A DNA stretch of 64,000 bases from contig OY282565.1 in the NCBI GenBank assembly GCA_958296445.1, positions 2,311,570 through 2,375,569 on the forward strand, in the 5' to 3' direction. This stretch comes from an uncultured Dehalococcoidia bacterium (GTDB taxonomy: Bacteria; Chloroflexota; Dehalococcoidia; Lucifugimonadales; UBA3495). The translations under genes and the position numbers were made by a program. This document shows, in pieces, positions 10,208 to 19,783 of this stretch; positions within the stretch are counted from its first letter, which is position 1, and each line of letters opens with the position of its first letter. The notes under the pieces are model-generated. The model made no database searches. It was not told the origin of the DNA and saw only the letters and a list, made by a program, of their open reading frames with translations.

Positions 10208-10237
10208 AAATTACCAACCGCCCCTTGCGAATGTCAA
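10208..10237 (-). promoter_or_regulatory. Promoter of rsmH-ftsA-ftsZ
   Basis: On the minus strand TTGACA, an 18-base spacer and TAATTT. It is the only good promoter upstream of the division cluster and implies a leader of about 130 bases before the preferred rsmH start. Confidence 0.6.
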
Positions 10238-10350
10238 TCAAAATATAAGAATTTTTTTAGATAAATTCGAGATTTTATCCAATTCGTCGCATCCCGGATA
10301 GGGAACCGCGCCCGGTGGCCCGGTTTCATCGTGTCCGGCCCGGCCCGCTT

Positions 10351-10377
10351 TTGCGCTAAACCCGACTGTGCTATACT
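10351..10377 (+). promoter_or_regulatory. Promoter of tig-clpP-clpP-clpX
   Basis: TTGCGC, a short spacer and an extended -10 box TGCTATACT lie about 80 bases before the tig start. The spacer from TTGCGC is 15 bases, so the extended -10 probably carries most of the recognition. Confidence 0.55.
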
Positions 10378-10456
10378 CTGAGAGGCCATTGAACGGAATG
10401 GGCAATTTACGCGCCTGCCAGCTCGCGGGGCGCAGTCGAGATGTAGAGGGTAGCCG

Positions 10457-11935
10457 GTGAACGTTACACGGGAAGCGGATAATTCAACCGAGGTGACTCT
10501 CAGCATCTATATGGACTCCGAGGACGAGGAGCCGTTCCTGAACCGCTCCTACCGCCGCTTGGCCGGCCGCGTCCGCATCCCCGGCTTCCGCCCCGGCAAG
10601 GCGCCCCGCTCGGTGGTCGAGAACCACTTGGGGCGGGCCGCCCTGGTGCAGGAAGCACTGGAGTTTATGATTCCCGAATCGCTGGACAAGGTGCTGCGGG
10701 AACACGAAATTCGCGCTTTTATGGAGCCGCAACTGGAAGTTCTCGACCTGGAGCCGGTGTCCTTCAAGGCCGTGGTGCCGCTGGAGCCGGAAGTGGACCT
10801 AGGCGAGTTCCGCTCCATCCGCCTCCAGCCTGCGGAAGTGGAAATCGGCGACGCCGACGTAAATCAGGTTTTGGAAACCCTGCAATACGAAAGCGCCCCT
10901 TGGGAACCGGCCGAGCGTCCAGTGGCCTTCGGCGACTTGGTTACCCTGAACGTCCACGGAACCATAGACGGCCAGGACGCCATCAACGACGAGGGGGTTG
11001 ACTACATCCCCCAAATGGATAACAACCTTCCCCTGCCCGGTTTCTCGGTTTACATCGAAGGGATGACCGAAGGGCAGGAAAAGGAATTCACCCTCCCCCT
11101 CCCCGAAAACTCCGCCCCGGAAGGCTCCCCCGACAAAGAATGCCGCTTCCGGGTCGAAGTCATATCCGTCAAGGAAAAGCGGCTGCCCGAACTGGATGAC
11201 GAATTCGCTAAAGGCGTCCGGGACGGATTCGAGAGTCTGGAAGCCCTTTCCGAGCATATCCGCCAGCGGCTTACCGAGGACGCCGAAACCACCGCACTGC
11301 GGGAACTAGAGCGCAACAGCCTAGAGGAAGTCAAAAAACTGTCTACCGTCCAAGCCTCTGAACTCATCTACCAGCGGGAAATGGAATCCATCCGCGAAGA
11401 CCACGAGCGCACCCTCCGCAACCAGCGGCTGGATATGGAAACCTACCTGCGACTCACCGGCCAGACCGAGCAGGAATGGCAGACGCAGCTCCGCCCCCAG
11501 GCCGAAGATCGGCTGACCACCTTCCTGGTTATCCGCAAGCTGGCCGAGCAGGAGGGGCTGGAGGTCGAACCCGCCGAGGTGGAAGCGGAAATCGAACGTT
11601 TGATGGAAAATTCGGCAGAAGAAACGGCCGATGGCCTGCGCCGGATGCTCAACGCCGAGGATTCCCGCGACTCCATCCGCTCATCCCTGCTCAACCGCAA
11701 GGTGCTGGCCCGGCTGGTCGGAATCGTCCAGGGCGATGACACCGAAGACGCACCGGCAGACCCTGAACCGGCAGACCCTGAAGTAGAAATCGAAGATACC
11801 GGCGAGCCGGTTTCCGGCAGCGAAGAACCGGAGGACGCGGACGAACCCACCGCCGAGGCCGCCCCGGACACAGACGGCGAAACTGCCGCAGAAATCCCGG
11901 ACGCCTCTACAACCGGAGAGCAATCAAATGGCTGA
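10457..11935 (+). CDS. tig: Trigger factor, ribosome-bound chaperone and prolyl isomerase
   Basis: Binds nascent chains at the ribosome exit. The N-terminal domain has the ribosome-binding loop [17 protein letters not shown] near residue 38. The FKBP-like isomerase domain spans about residues 155-245 ([16 protein letters not shown] to [20 protein letters not shown]), and the C-terminal chaperone arms follow. The 492-residue protein is longer than usual because of an acidic Glu/Asp/Pro tail of about 65 residues. The start is a GTG after TAGAGGG; the in-frame context allows no ATG. The stop overlaps the clpP start by eight bases, as in many tig-clpP-clpX operons. Confidence 0.95.
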   Translation: MNVTREADNSTEVTLSIYMDSEDEEPFLNRSYRRLAGRVRIPGFRPGKAPRSVVENHLGRAALVQEALEFMIPESLDKVLREHEIRAFMEPQLEVLDLEPVSFKAVVPLEPEVDLGEFRSIRLQPAEVEIGDADVNQVLETLQYESAPWEPAERPVAFGDLVTLNVHGTIDGQDAINDEGVDYIPQMDNNLPLPGFSVYIEGMTEGQEKEFTLPLPENSAPEGSPDKECRFRVEVISVKEKRLPELDDEFAKGVRDGFESLEALSEHIRQRLTEDAETTALRELERNSLEEVKKLSTVQASELIYQREMESIREDHERTLRNQRLDMETYLRLTGQTEQEWQTQLRPQAEDRLTTFLVIRKLAEQEGLEVEPAEVEAEIERLMENSAEETADGLRRMLNAEDSRDSIRSSLLNRKVLARLVGIVQGDDTEDAPADPEPADPEVEIEDTGEPVSGSEEPEDADEPTAEAAPDTDGETAAEIPDASTTGEQSNG

Positions 11936-12566
11936 CTTCACGGCCCCCAGCGGCCTTTTCCTGCCCCAAGCCATCATCCCCACAGTCATCGAAACCAGCC
12001 CGCGGGGCGAGCGGTCTTTCGACATCTATTCCCTGTTGCTGCGGGAACGGATTGTTTTTCTGAACACGCCCATCAATGACCGCGTAGCCAACACCATCAT
12101 CGCCCAGCTCCTCTTTCTGGAGCGGGAAGACCCGGAGCGCGACATCAACCTCTATATCACCAGCCCCGGCGGGGTTATCCGTTCCGGGCTGGCAATTTAC
12201 GACACGATGCGGCTGATTAGCCCCGATGTGTCCACCATCTGCCTAGGAATGGCCGCCAGCATGGCCTCCTTCCTGCTGGCCGGGGGCGCCAAGGGCAAGC
12301 GTTACGCCCTGCCCAACTCCACCATTCACACCCACCAGGCGATGGGCGGCGCCCAAGGCCAAGCCTCGGACATCGAAATCGCCGCCCGGGAAATCATCCG
12401 GCTGGAGCGGCAGTTGAACACCATACTGGCGGAAAACACCGGCCAGCCCTACGAAAAGGTGTCCCAAGACTCCAACCGCGACTTCTACCTCACCGCCGAG
12501 GAAGCCTTGGAATACGGCTGGATTGACGAAATTCTGTCCAAGAAGCAGGACAGCCGGAGCGAGTAG
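11928..12566 (+). CDS. clpP: ATP-dependent Clp protease proteolytic subunit (first copy)
   Basis: Serine peptidase that forms the degradation chamber served by ClpX. The 212-residue protein has [11 protein letters not shown] near residue 72, the nucleophile in [11 protein letters not shown] (Ser111), the catalytic His in [12 protein letters not shown] (about 136) and the Asp in the [13 protein letters not shown] segment. The His strand reads THQAMGG where most ClpPs, including the next gene, have HQPLGG. It overlaps tig by eight bases. It is very similar to the second copy, so the pair arose by tandem duplication. Confidence 0.97.
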   Translation: MADFTAPSGLFLPQAIIPTVIETSPRGERSFDIYSLLLRERIVFLNTPINDRVANTIIAQLLFLEREDPERDINLYITSPGGVIRSGLAIYDTMRLISPDVSTICLGMAASMASFLLAGGAKGKRYALPNSTIHTHQAMGGAQGQASDIEIAAREIIRLERQLNTILAENTGQPYEKVSQDSNRDFYLTAEEALEYGWIDEILSKKQDSRSE

Positions 12567-12632
12567 TCTACCCCCGAGTAACCTACCTCCGGCGGCCTGC
12601 CGAATCCGGGAACCGAATAAGGAGACTATCCC

Positions 12633-13289
12633 ATGCCTGATACGCCCCGCGACAACGGACTATTCGTCCCCCAAAGCATTATCCCCATGGTCATAGAGAC
12701 CAGTCCCAGGGGTGAGCGGGCCTTTGACATCTACTCCCTGCTGCTGCGGGAACGGATTGTTTTCCTGAACACGCCCATTAACGACCAGGTCGCCAACGTC
12801 ATCATCGCCCAACTGCTCTTTCTGGAGCGGGAAGACCCGGAGCGGGACATCAACCTCTACATCAGCAGCCCCGGCGGGGTAGTAAGCGCCGGCCTGGCGA
12901 TTTACGACACGATGCAGTTGATTGGCCCCGACGTGTCCACCATCTGCTTGGGTATGGCCGCCAGCATGGCCACGCTGCTGCTGTCGGGCGGCGCCAAGGG
13001 CAAGCGCTATGCCCTGCCCAACTCCACCATACATATGCACCAGCCCCTCGGCGGCGCCCAGGGCCAAGCCTCGGACATCGAAATCGCCGCCCGGGAAATC
13101 ATCCGGCTACAGGAAAAACTGCGGATGATGCTGGCCGATAACACCGGGCAGAGCTACGACAAAATCGCCGTGGACACCGACCGCGATTACTACCTCACCG
13201 CCGACCAGGCCGCCGAGTATGGCCTGATTGACGAAATCCTCGGCGCCAAAAAAGAAGAGGAGCAGGCAGAGGAAAAGGAAGGGAGCTAG
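12633..13289 (+). CDS. clpP: ATP-dependent Clp protease proteolytic subunit (second copy)
   Basis: A 218-residue ClpP with all catalytic elements: [16 protein letters not shown] with the Ser, [13 protein letters not shown] with the His, and [14 protein letters not shown] with the Asp. The N terminus has [20 protein letters not shown], nearly identical to copy one. The C terminus is extended and charged ([14 protein letters not shown]). A GGAG site precedes the ATG, 66 bases after copy one. Two ClpPs encoded together may form a mixed ClpP1P2 tetradecamer, as in actinobacteria; that is inference. Confidence 0.97.
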   Translation: MPDTPRDNGLFVPQSIIPMVIETSPRGERAFDIYSLLLRERIVFLNTPINDQVANVIIAQLLFLEREDPERDINLYISSPGGVVSAGLAIYDTMQLIGPDVSTICLGMAASMATLLLSGGAKGKRYALPNSTIHMHQPLGGAQGQASDIEIAAREIIRLQEKLRMMLADNTGQSYDKIAVDTDRDYYLTADQAAEYGLIDEILGAKKEEEQAEEKEGS

Positions 13290-13348
13290 GCAGGCCAGGG
13301 ACGGGCAAGGGCAACATTACCGCGATGTTGCGCGTGGGGGGATGAAAA

Positions 13349-14635
13349 TTGACAACCGGCCATAGCAATTCGCGCTTTTCCTTATGCTCCTTTTGCGATA
13401 AGCCCAATTCCCGGGCTGATATTATGTTTTCCAGTCAGGGACACGCGGCAGTATGCTACGACTGCATCCGGGTGCTGGCCCAGGTTGTCGCCGAGGAATC
13501 CGGGGAGTCGCCGGAACCGCCGCCCCAACTGCGGCAGATGCCCCCCCGCGACATTTACGCCAGTCTGGACGCCTATGTGGTGGCCCAAGAAAGGGCCAAG
13601 AAGATACTGAGCGTCGCGGTATACAACCACTTCAAGCGCATCCGCACCGGTGACTCCTCCAGCGTCGAAATCCAAAAGGCCAACATTCTGCTGGTCGGCC
13701 CCACCGGCTGCGGCAAAACCCTGCTGGCCGAAACCTTGGCCCGCACCCTCGACGTTCCCCTAGCCGTCTGCGACGCCACTTCCCTCACTGAGTCCGGGTA
13801 CGTTGGCGAGGATGTGGAAAACATCCTCCTGCGCCTGATTCAGGCCGCCGAATGGGATATACCCCGCGCCGAGCGGGGCATCATATACATAGACGAGATG
13901 GACAAAATCGCCCGTAAAGAGGGCGTGAACCGCTCCATCACCCGGGACGTGTCCGGCGAGGGCGTGCAACAGGAACTACTGAAAATCATCGAAGGATGCG
14001 TCGCCAACGTTCCGCCGCAGGGGGGGCGCAAGCACCCCCATCAGGAATTTCTGCAAATAGACACCCGCAACATACTGTTCATCTGCGGCGGGGCTTTCGA
14101 CGGCTTGGATCGGATGGTGGAAGACCGGGCCAACGCCGGTTCGGCCCGGCTGGGTTTCTTGGCGGGCAGCCGCAGCGCATCGGCGGTTCCCGGCGGCGCG
14201 GCCACCAACGTCACCCCCGACGACCTGCTGGAGTTCGGATTCATCCCGGAAATGGTGGGCCGACTGCCCATCACGGTAGTGCTGGAGCCGCTGGATCGTA
14301 ATGCCTTGGTCCGGGTGCTGACCGAGCCGAAAAACGCCATCGTGAAGCAGTACCAACACCTGTTCCAGATGGACGGCGTGGAGCTGGAGTTTACTCAGGA
14401 TGCGCTGGAGGCGGCGGCAGATAGGGCGCTGGAGCATTCCACCGGCGCCCGCTGCCTGCGCTACGTCATCGAGGACACGCTGATGGACGTGATGTACGAC
14501 CTGCCGTCGCTAACCGGCGCAACCCGCTGCGTAGTCAACCGCAACAGCATCGAGGGCCTAGAGCCGCCAACACTGTACAGCGCGGGCGGGGATGAGGTCT
14601 CCTTGCCGACGGAACCCATCCGAAAGTCGGCCTAG
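13349..14635 (+). CDS. clpX: ATP-dependent Clp protease ATP-binding subunit ClpX
   Basis: AAA+ unfoldase that feeds ClpP. The N-terminal zinc-binding domain has CSFC and CYDC pairs (residues about 12-40). Then come the Walker A GPTGCGKT near 114, the GYVGEDVE pore loop, Walker [12 protein letters not shown] near 177, and [11 protein letters not shown] before the sensor-2 region [11 protein letters not shown]. The ClpP-docking loop lies in the insert after [12 protein letters not shown]. The 428-residue length is normal. The start is a TTG right after a GGGGG run; the nearby ATG is closed by a stop. Confidence 0.97.
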   Translation: MTTGHSNSRFSLCSFCDKPNSRADIMFSSQGHAAVCYDCIRVLAQVVAEESGESPEPPPQLRQMPPRDIYASLDAYVVAQERAKKILSVAVYNHFKRIRTGDSSSVEIQKANILLVGPTGCGKTLLAETLARTLDVPLAVCDATSLTESGYVGEDVENILLRLIQAAEWDIPRAERGIIYIDEMDKIARKEGVNRSITRDVSGEGVQQELLKIIEGCVANVPPQGGRKHPHQEFLQIDTRNILFICGGAFDGLDRMVEDRANAGSARLGFLAGSRSASAVPGGAATNVTPDDLLEFGFIPEMVGRLPITVVLEPLDRNALVRVLTEPKNAIVKQYQHLFQMDGVELEFTQDALEAAADRALEHSTGARCLRYVIEDTLMDVMYDLPSLTGATRCVVNRNSIEGLEPPTLYSAGGDEVSLPTEPIRKSA

Positions 14636-14655
14636 AACATTTCCCCGCCGCCCAA

Positions 14656-14688
14656 CCGTTTATACTTCGACAAACTCAGGACAAACGG
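14656..14688. repeat. Short palindromic element downstream of clpX
   Basis: CCGTTT and AAACGG flank a CTTCGACAAACTCAGGAC core. The core resembles the TTCGACAAGCTCAGGA element seen in many environmental genomes. It sits in the convergent gap between clpX and the formyltransferase and could act as a weak bidirectional terminator. Confidence 0.4.
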
Positions 14689-14696
14689 GTTTCGCC

Positions 14697-15512
14697 TTAT
14701 GCCGCGCCATCCCGCAGCATTGCTTCCTCGATGCGCCGGTTGAGGCACAGCTCGCCGTAGGGGTTCTGGCCGCCGGTTTGCTCTGCCGCGATGGTCACTG
14801 CGCCGCCGTTCAGCGCAATGCCGCCGTTGCTTATCGCCCGCAGGGTCTCCAGCAGCAAATAAGGTTCACGCCGGTACTGTGCGGCGCGAATCAAGCGGAA
14901 CAGTTCATAGTCCTCGCCCTGCTCTGCTCGGATTTGGGCGGCGTCGCGGTCGCCCAGTTCCCGCCAGTGCGGTTCCAGTTCCGGCGAGTTCAGCGGCACG
15001 GTGACGTAGGACACCACTGGCCCCCGGTCTACCTCTTCCGTCGCCAGATGCGTCATCGCGCCGGTGCGGGCGGCCCGCTGTTCGATAAGCTGCCAGACCA
15101 CTTCCTGCCAAGTTCCCACCGGGCCGTCTGGCAGCGCCGGATGCAGGTTCAGCAGCGGCCAGGCCCGGCACAGCCCGCCGCTGGCGATGAGCATATATCC
15201 GGCCAGAACACAGACGTCGGGGCGGTAACCGGCCAGCAGTTCCAGCGTTTCGGCGTCGTATTCGGCGCGGTGAGCGGCAAAACGCCCGCCCCGGCGCCGC
15301 CGGAACCGGGCCGATGAGTGGGTTATCAAAGGCAGTTGGTATTGCCGCACCAAGCGAAAATACTCATCGGAACCCTCGGCTTCGCCGGGGGCGCGGTTGC
15401 TGAACACGAAATCTATGCGAGCGTCAATATCCGCCAGCCGTTGGTATACGAAGCGCAACAACCCTCGCGAGCCCTCGCCCCGGCCAGTGGAGAACCATCC
15501 GATACGCAGCAT
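14697..15512 (-). CDS. Formyltransferase-fold protein (PurN/Fmt-like)
   Basis: A 271-residue protein starting MLRIGWFSTGRGEGSRGL, a Rossmann-like start as in GAR transformylase. It has CVLAGYMLIASGGLC near residue 112, and LLNLHPALPDGPVGTWQEV near 127, matching the N..HP..LP..G....A segment that carries the catalytic His of formyltransferases; a THLATEEVDRGPVVS stretch with the catalytic Asp region follows. The C-terminal 80 residues are not typical of PurN. It may be a formyl-phosphoribosylglycinamide or sugar-nucleotide formyltransferase. Only two bases separate it from the PHP gene, so the two are co-translated. Confidence 0.7.
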   Translation of the reverse strand: MLRIGWFSTGRGEGSRGLLRFVYQRLADIDARIDFVFSNRAPGEAEGSDEYFRLVRQYQLPLITHSSARFRRRRGGRFAAHRAEYDAETLELLAGYRPDVCVLAGYMLIASGGLCRAWPLLNLHPALPDGPVGTWQEVVWQLIEQRAARTGAMTHLATEEVDRGPVVSYVTVPLNSPELEPHWRELGDRDAAQIRAEQGEDYELFRLIRAAQYRREPYLLLETLRAISNGGIALNGGAVTIAAEQTGGQNPYGELCLNRRIEEAMLRDGAA

Positions 15513-15514
15513 AT

Positions 15515-16183
15515 TCAGCCCAACAGCTTTCTGAGCTTGGCGTAGCCCGGGGCCAGCAGCAGCCACGGCGGGGGACGGCGCCCCACGCAGGTTCCGGCGC
15601 CGATGGCCCGCAACAAACCTTCAGGCGTTTCGTCCAATTCCGCCGCCGGAACCTCGGTGTAGGCGCGGCCCAGCTCCAGGGCGGAATGGGAATCGCTACA
15701 GGCCACCACCGGCAACGAATGGGTCGCGGCGAATTCTGCGCCCCGCCGGTTGTCCGCGGGCAACGCGGTATGAGCGTTGTAGCCCTCCAGAAAATCCACG
15801 CAAGGCAGGATTTCCAGCAACGCCTTGCGCCCCAGGGCAGTGGGCCGGATGCGGTCGAAGGGATGCGGCACGCCCACCAGACCGCCCTGGGCCTTGACCC
15901 GTTTCGCAGTTTCCAGCGGCGGCAACCGGGGCGGCACCGGCTCTTCCAGAAACAGCCCGATTATGTCGCCTTGCGCCGACTTGATTTCTTCGCCGACGAT
16001 TACCGGAAATTCGGCCATATCCCGCGCTTCCTGCCCGCCCCGGATGTTGTTATGGTCGGTTATGGCAACCAGGCCCAGCCCGGCGTCACGGCAGCGTCGC
16101 AACACCGATGCCACCGGCGCCGCCGAGTCATGGGAGTGGCGGGTATGGACGTGCAGGTCTATTCTGACCAGTCCGGGCGTCAT
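15515..16183 (-). CDS. PHP-domain metal-dependent phosphoesterase
   Basis: A 222-residue protein with the PHP signature DLHVHTRHSHDS at residues about 8-19, VAITDHNN near 38, EEIKSAQGDIIGLFL near 65, HPFDR near 105 and ACSDSHSALELG near 170. These His/Asp residues bind a trinuclear metal centre. Stand-alone PHP proteins hydrolyse phosphate esters such as histidinol phosphate or nucleoside 3',5'-bisphosphates. The substrate here is not known. It is the first gene of a two-gene unit with the formyltransferase. Confidence 0.85.
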   Translation of the reverse strand: MTPGLVRIDLHVHTRHSHDSAAPVASVLRRCRDAGLGLVAITDHNNIRGGQEARDMAEFPVIVGEEIKSAQGDIIGLFLEEPVPPRLPPLETAKRVKAQGGLVGVPHPFDRIRPTALGRKALLEILPCVDFLEGYNAHTALPADNRRGAEFAATHSLPVVACSDSHSALELGRAYTEVPAAELDETPEGLLRAIGAGTCVGRRPPPWLLLAPGYAKLRKLLG

Positions 16184-16216
16184 CGGGAATCAACCCTTTC
16201 GGCAGGCTGTCAAGCT

Positions 16217-16287
16217 GTCATTCTGAGCGAAGCGAAGAATCCCGTATGCGCTACGGAGACCCTTCGTTTCGCTCAGGGTGACAATGA
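16217..16287. repeat. Pair of inverted R1 elements
   Basis: TGTCATTCTGAGCGAAGCGA and, 38 bases on, TTCGTTTCGCTCAGGGTGAC are inverted copies of a dispersed element (core TTCTTCGCTTTGCTCAGAAT) that recurs at least twelve more times in the window. Here the two can fold into a hairpin between xseB and the PHP gene. Confidence 0.8.
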
Positions 16288-16315
16288 AAAGCTGTACTAG
16301 AAATGAAAAGCTATG

Positions 16316-16627
16316 CTAAAAAGGCAGGTTCTCTTCATCTTCATACGTTTCATCATCGTCCGGCGGATAATCGAAAGGCGGCGGCGCGGAATTGTTTTGA
16401 TACCCGGCGGTCAGGCCCGGCCTCTGGTAGCTGTCCCGCAGTTGGGTAATCTCCAGCTCTGCCGTGTCCAGCAGGTGGTTGCAGTGCTGAACCAGCTTCA
16501 TTCCCTGCTCGAACCGGGCCGTGGCCTCGGCCAGCGTCAGGCCGCCCTTTTCCATCCCTTCGGCAATCTCCGTCAACTGCCGGAAGGCGTCCTCAAAGCC
16601 GAGGGGTTGAGCGTCATCGGGAGTCAT
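16316..16627 (-). CDS. xseB: Exodeoxyribonuclease VII small subunit
   Basis: The small helical subunit of the ExoVII single-strand DNA nuclease. The 103-residue protein has FEDAFRQLTEIAEGMEKGGL and LAEATARFEQGMKLVQHC, the family core (F E .L..L..IV..LE.G.LsLee....fe.G..L...C). A Pro/Asp/Glu-rich tail of about 30 residues follows. The start at MTPDDAQ is chosen because the core begins shortly after. It lies 47 bases after xseA on the same strand. Confidence 0.93.
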   Translation of the reverse strand: MTPDDAQPLGFEDAFRQLTEIAEGMEKGGLTLAEATARFEQGMKLVQHCNHLLDTAELEITQLRDSYQRPGLTAGYQNNSAPPPFDYPPDDDETYEDEENLPF

Positions 16628-16674
16628 AACGGCGTTCTCAACAAGGGACTGTCTTTCCCGGGCCAAACCCGCCC

Positions 16675-17946
16675 TTACAACAGGGCCGCCGAAGCCGGGG
16701 CCGGTTTCGCCTTTCGGCCCCGCCCGGGTGTCTTGGTATGAGCCGGGGTGGAGATTGCCGGGGTCTGCGTCAGCCCGACTACCGCCGGAATTGTGCCGTC
16801 GGAAACGGTGATGTTCAGGGGGTCGCCGGGTTGCGCCTGGCCCACGGCGGTCAATGCCCGGCCGGACGCCGCCAACTCCACGACGGCAAAGCCGCGGGCC
16901 AGAGTAGCGCAAGGGTCGAGGCCCCGCAGCCGCTGGTACAGGCCGTCCACTTCCAGCCTCCGCTGCCGGGACAGCGACGCGGCGGAGGCAGCGGCGATGC
17001 GGGATTGGTCATCTATGCGCCGCCGCAAGGTAGCGATGTCGGGCAGCCCTGCCTCCAATTGGCGGCGGGTGCGGTCAACCCCGGCCCGCTCCTGTTGCAG
17101 GCGGGCGGACAGTCTGCGGTTCATCATATCGGGCAATTGAGTGACAGCGGCCTTCAGGTCGCGGATGTCAGGCGTTATCATCTCCGCCGCCGCCGACGGC
17201 GTGGGCGCACGCTTGTCGGCCACGTAGTCGGCGATGGTTTCGTCGGTTTCGTGTCCTATGCTGCTCACTACCGGCGTCCGGCAGGCGTAGATAGCCCTGG
17301 CGACGATTTCCTCGTTGAAAGGCCACAGGTCTTCCATTGAGCCGCCGCCGCGGGCGACTATTATCACGTCGCAGCCGCCCTCATCGTCCAGCCGTTCAAG
17401 GGCGTCGGCTATGCTTTCCTTGGCCTGCGCCCCCTGCACTGTGGCCGGGGACAGCACCAGTTTAGCCAAGGGATAGCGGCGGGCCAGCACGTTCTGAATG
17501 TCGTGGAAAACCGCCCCGGTGGGCGAGGTCACCACGCCGATAACTCGGGGAAAGATCGGCAACGGGCGCTTGCGGTCGGAATTGAACAGCCCTTCGGCGG
17601 CCAGCTTTTCCTTGAGGCGCTCCAGTTCCAAGGCCAGCTCGCCCATGCCTTGGGGCGCGACTACATCCACCGATATGTTGAGGGTTCCCCGGGGTTCGTA
17701 GAAGGATACGCGCCCGTGGGCGGCAACCGATACGCCGTTTTTCAGCAGGTTCACGCCGCGCCGGTTGCGGAACATCACCGCCTGAAGCACGGCTTGCTGG
17801 TCTTTCAGGTTGAAGTAGGCATGGCCGGAAGACGCGACGCTGAGGTTGGAAATCTCGCCTTCAATCCAAAGGTCGGCCAGAAAGGGGTTGCTTTCCAGTA
17901 ACTCCTTTATCTCGGAAGTTACCTGACTGACCGTATAGGTCGGCAC
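16675..17946 (-). CDS. xseA: Exodeoxyribonuclease VII large subunit
   Basis: Catalytic subunit of ExoVII. The N-terminal OB-fold reads YTVSQVTSEIKELLE and LWIEGEISNLSVASSGHAYF. The catalytic core has VIGVVTSPTGAVFHDI near residue 136, IIVARGGGSMEDLWPFNEE near 196, and SSIGHETDETIADYVAD with AKRAPTPSAAAE-like RAPTPSAAAE near 235. The 423-residue length is normal, and the helical C-terminal region ends in a basic tail. The start is GTG with AAAGGG nine bases upstream, four bases after efp. Confidence 0.96.
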   Translation of the reverse strand: MPTYTVSQVTSEIKELLESNPFLADLWIEGEISNLSVASSGHAYFNLKDQQAVLQAVMFRNRRGVNLLKNGVSVAAHGRVSFYEPRGTLNISVDVVAPQGMGELALELERLKEKLAAEGLFNSDRKRPLPIFPRVIGVVTSPTGAVFHDIQNVLARRYPLAKLVLSPATVQGAQAKESIADALERLDDEGGCDVIIVARGGGSMEDLWPFNEEIVARAIYACRTPVVSSIGHETDETIADYVADKRAPTPSAAAEMITPDIRDLKAAVTQLPDMMNRRLSARLQQERAGVDRTRRQLEAGLPDIATLRRRIDDQSRIAAASAASLSRQRRLEVDGLYQRLRGLDPCATLARGFAVVELAASGRALTAVGQAQPGDPLNITVSDGTIPAVVGLTQTPAISTPAHTKTPGRGRKAKPAPASAALL

Positions 17947-17950
17947 GCCG

Positions 17951-18517
17951 TCAGCTCACCCTTTCGGTGTAGGCCCCGGAGCGAGTGTCCACCCGCACCA
18001 CCGTTCCGGGGGTGATGAACATAGGAACGTTGATGCGTAGCCCGGTCTCCAGAGTGGCCGGTTTGTTGCCCCCTTGGGCCGTATCACCCCGGAAGGACGG
18101 CGCGGTTTCGGTTACGGTCAGCTCCACGTGGGTGGGCAGGTTGACGCTGATGGCCGAGCCTTTGTAGAAAACCACTTCGACAGCGGCGTTTTCCCTGAGG
18201 TAGCCGAGGGATTCGCCAAGAATCCCGGTGGTCAATTCGTACTGGTCAAAGGTTTCTTGGTCTAGGAAGTAGTAAAACTCGCCATCGGTGTAGAGGTACT
18301 GCGTGGGGCGGTTGTCAATGTCGGCGACGGTGAAGCCGGTGTCGTAACGCTGGAAGGTGCGCTCGACCACTGCTCCGCTGAGCAGGTTTTTCATCTTGAT
18401 GCGGGTTACCGGCGCCCGCTGCTGCATCTTGTGCCGTTCATAGTCCATAACCATCCACGGCTGGCCGTCCAGTTCGATAACCAGTCCGCGACTGAGGTCG
18501 CTGAAGTTGATGCTCAT
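17951..18517 (-). CDS. efp: Elongation factor P with a non-lysine loop tip
   Basis: Rescues ribosomes stalled at polyproline. The 188-residue protein has SDLSRGLVIELDG, TRIKMKNLLSG, VERTF, LYTDGEFYYFLDQETFDQ and GLRINVPMFITPGTVVRVDT, covering all three beta-barrel domains. The loop that reaches the peptidyl-transferase centre reads HKMQQRAPVTR where most EF-Ps have VKPGKGGAFVR, so the usual modified Lys (near residue 33) is Gln, followed by Arg34. The known beta-lysyl and 5-aminopentanol modifications need Lys. The gene leads efp-xseA-xseB with gaps of 4 and 47 bases. Confidence 0.94.
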   Translation of the reverse strand: MSINFSDLSRGLVIELDGQPWMVMDYERHKMQQRAPVTRIKMKNLLSGAVVERTFQRYDTGFTVADIDNRPTQYLYTDGEFYYFLDQETFDQYELTTGILGESLGYLRENAAVEVVFYKGSAISVNLPTHVELTVTETAPSFRGDTAQGGNKPATLETGLRINVPMFITPGTVVRVDTRSGAYTERVS

Positions 18518-18560
18518 TCCAACCGCCTGTTAGTGATTGTCTGCTTGGGGCGCGGCGCCG

Positions 18561-18640
18561 GGACGCCCCCACCCTAACCCTCCCCCGTAGGGAGGAGGGA
18601 ATATACGGGGCCTCGCCCTCTCCTTAATGGGAGGGAATGT
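18561..18640. repeat. R2 repeat cluster upstream of efp
   Basis: ACGCCCCCACCCTAACCCTC followed by CCCGTAGGGAGGAGGGA, and then a second CCTCTCC...GGGAGGG palindrome. This is the CCCTCCCCC/GGGGGAGGG element that also occurs in xerC, after the E2 gene, in the E1alpha-E1beta gap and at the hydantoinase remnant. Confidence 0.7.
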
Positions 18641-18703
18641 GTGTAATCCTGACTCCCCTGTGATGGGGATGGGATGTGCGGAATCCTGCGAGTGCGCGGC
18701 GCT

Positions 18704-19783
18704 TTACTTGGATGCCTTGCTCAGCGGGGTTGCGCCGTCCTCACGAAGGATTACGATGTCCTCGATGCGGATGCCGCCCCAGCCCGATATGTATATGCCG
18801 GGTTCTACTGTGAAGACGGTGTTCAGTTCCAGCGGGTCTTGGGAGCGGGGGCCGACACGGGGGTTTTCGTGAACGGCCAAGCCGACGCCGTGGCCTAGGC
18901 TGTGGCCGAAGTTGTCGCCGTAGCCCGCTTCCGCGATGATGTCCCGGGCCAGCCCGTCGGCTTCCTCGCCGGTCATTCCGGTCTGCACCGTGTTGATGGC
19001 GGTAAGCTGGGCGCTCAACACGATGTCATATACCTTGTGAAACATTTCGTCCGGCTCGCCGACCACCACGGTGCGGGTGATGTCGGAGCAGTAGCCAGCG
19101 ACGCGGGCGCCCATATCTATGACGATAGGCTCGCCGCGCCGGATTACCCGGTCGGTGGGCATATGGTGGGCCATGGCGCCGTTGGGGCCGGCCGCCACGA
19201 TGGTGTCGAAGCTGATGCCGTCGGCGCCGGCGTCGCGCATCGCCATTTCCATCCGCCAGGCCACTTCCCGCTCAGTCATTCCTTCGGTGATGGTGGGGCA
19301 GACTTGCTCCATTGCTAGGTCGGAAGCGTCAATGGCCCGTTGCAACAGGGCCAGCTCGCCGGAATCCTTGATGCTGCGCTGCCCGTCGGTCAAGTCGGCG
19401 ACGGGAAACAGCGAAACGCCGGCAAGCTCCGTGTCTTCCGTAATGGCGTTCAGCAGCCCGTTGTAGGTGCCTACGGTCATAGCCTGGCTCTCGAAGCCCA
19501 GCCGTTTCGCGCCCGATTCCTTAAGCTGCGCGATGAGCCAGTCCCAGCCACTGCGAACCTGCTCGACGTTGAAGTGAGCAGCCTGGGCCGTGGCCTGCTC
19601 GCTGTAGCGGAAATCGGTAGCCAGATGGGCCCTTTCGCCAGTGATAAACAGGTAGCCAGCCGAACCGGAAAAGCCGGACAGATAGCGCCGGTTTTCCGGG
19701 GCCGAAATCAGAACGGCGTCCAGTTCCCGCTCGGGAAGCTGGGCGGTAAAGGTTGACAGCCGGTTTTGTAGCGGTTGCGTCAT
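18704..19783 (-). CDS. M24-family aminopeptidase (Xaa-Pro peptidase type)
   Basis: Removes N-terminal residues, typically ahead of Pro. The N-terminal creatinase-like domain has ALVISAPENRRYLSGFSGS-like residues near 20. The catalytic pita-bread domain shows all five metal ligands: the two Asp in IDMGARVAGYCSDITRT near 215-226, the His in GHSLGHGVGLAVHE near 290, the Glu in FTVEPGIYI near 322 and the Glu in GIRIEDIVIL near 336. The 359-residue length fits. The start MTQPLQNR overlaps the aroQ stop by four bases (ATGA), so the frame open upstream is not used. Confidence 0.93.
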   Translation of the reverse strand: MTQPLQNRLSTFTAQLPERELDAVLISAPENRRYLSGFSGSAGYLFITGERAHLATDFRYSEQATAQAAHFNVEQVRSGWDWLIAQLKESGAKRLGFESQAMTVGTYNGLLNAITEDTELAGVSLFPVADLTDGQRSIKDSGELALLQRAIDASDLAMEQVCPTITEGMTEREVAWRMEMAMRDAGADGISFDTIVAAGPNGAMAHHMPTDRVIRRGEPIVIDMGARVAGYCSDITRTVVVGEPDEMFHKVYDIVLSAQLTAINTVQTGMTGEEADGLARDIIAEAGYGDNFGHSLGHGVGLAVHENPRVGPRSQDPLELNTVFTVEPGIYISGWGGIRIEDIVILREDGATPLSKASK

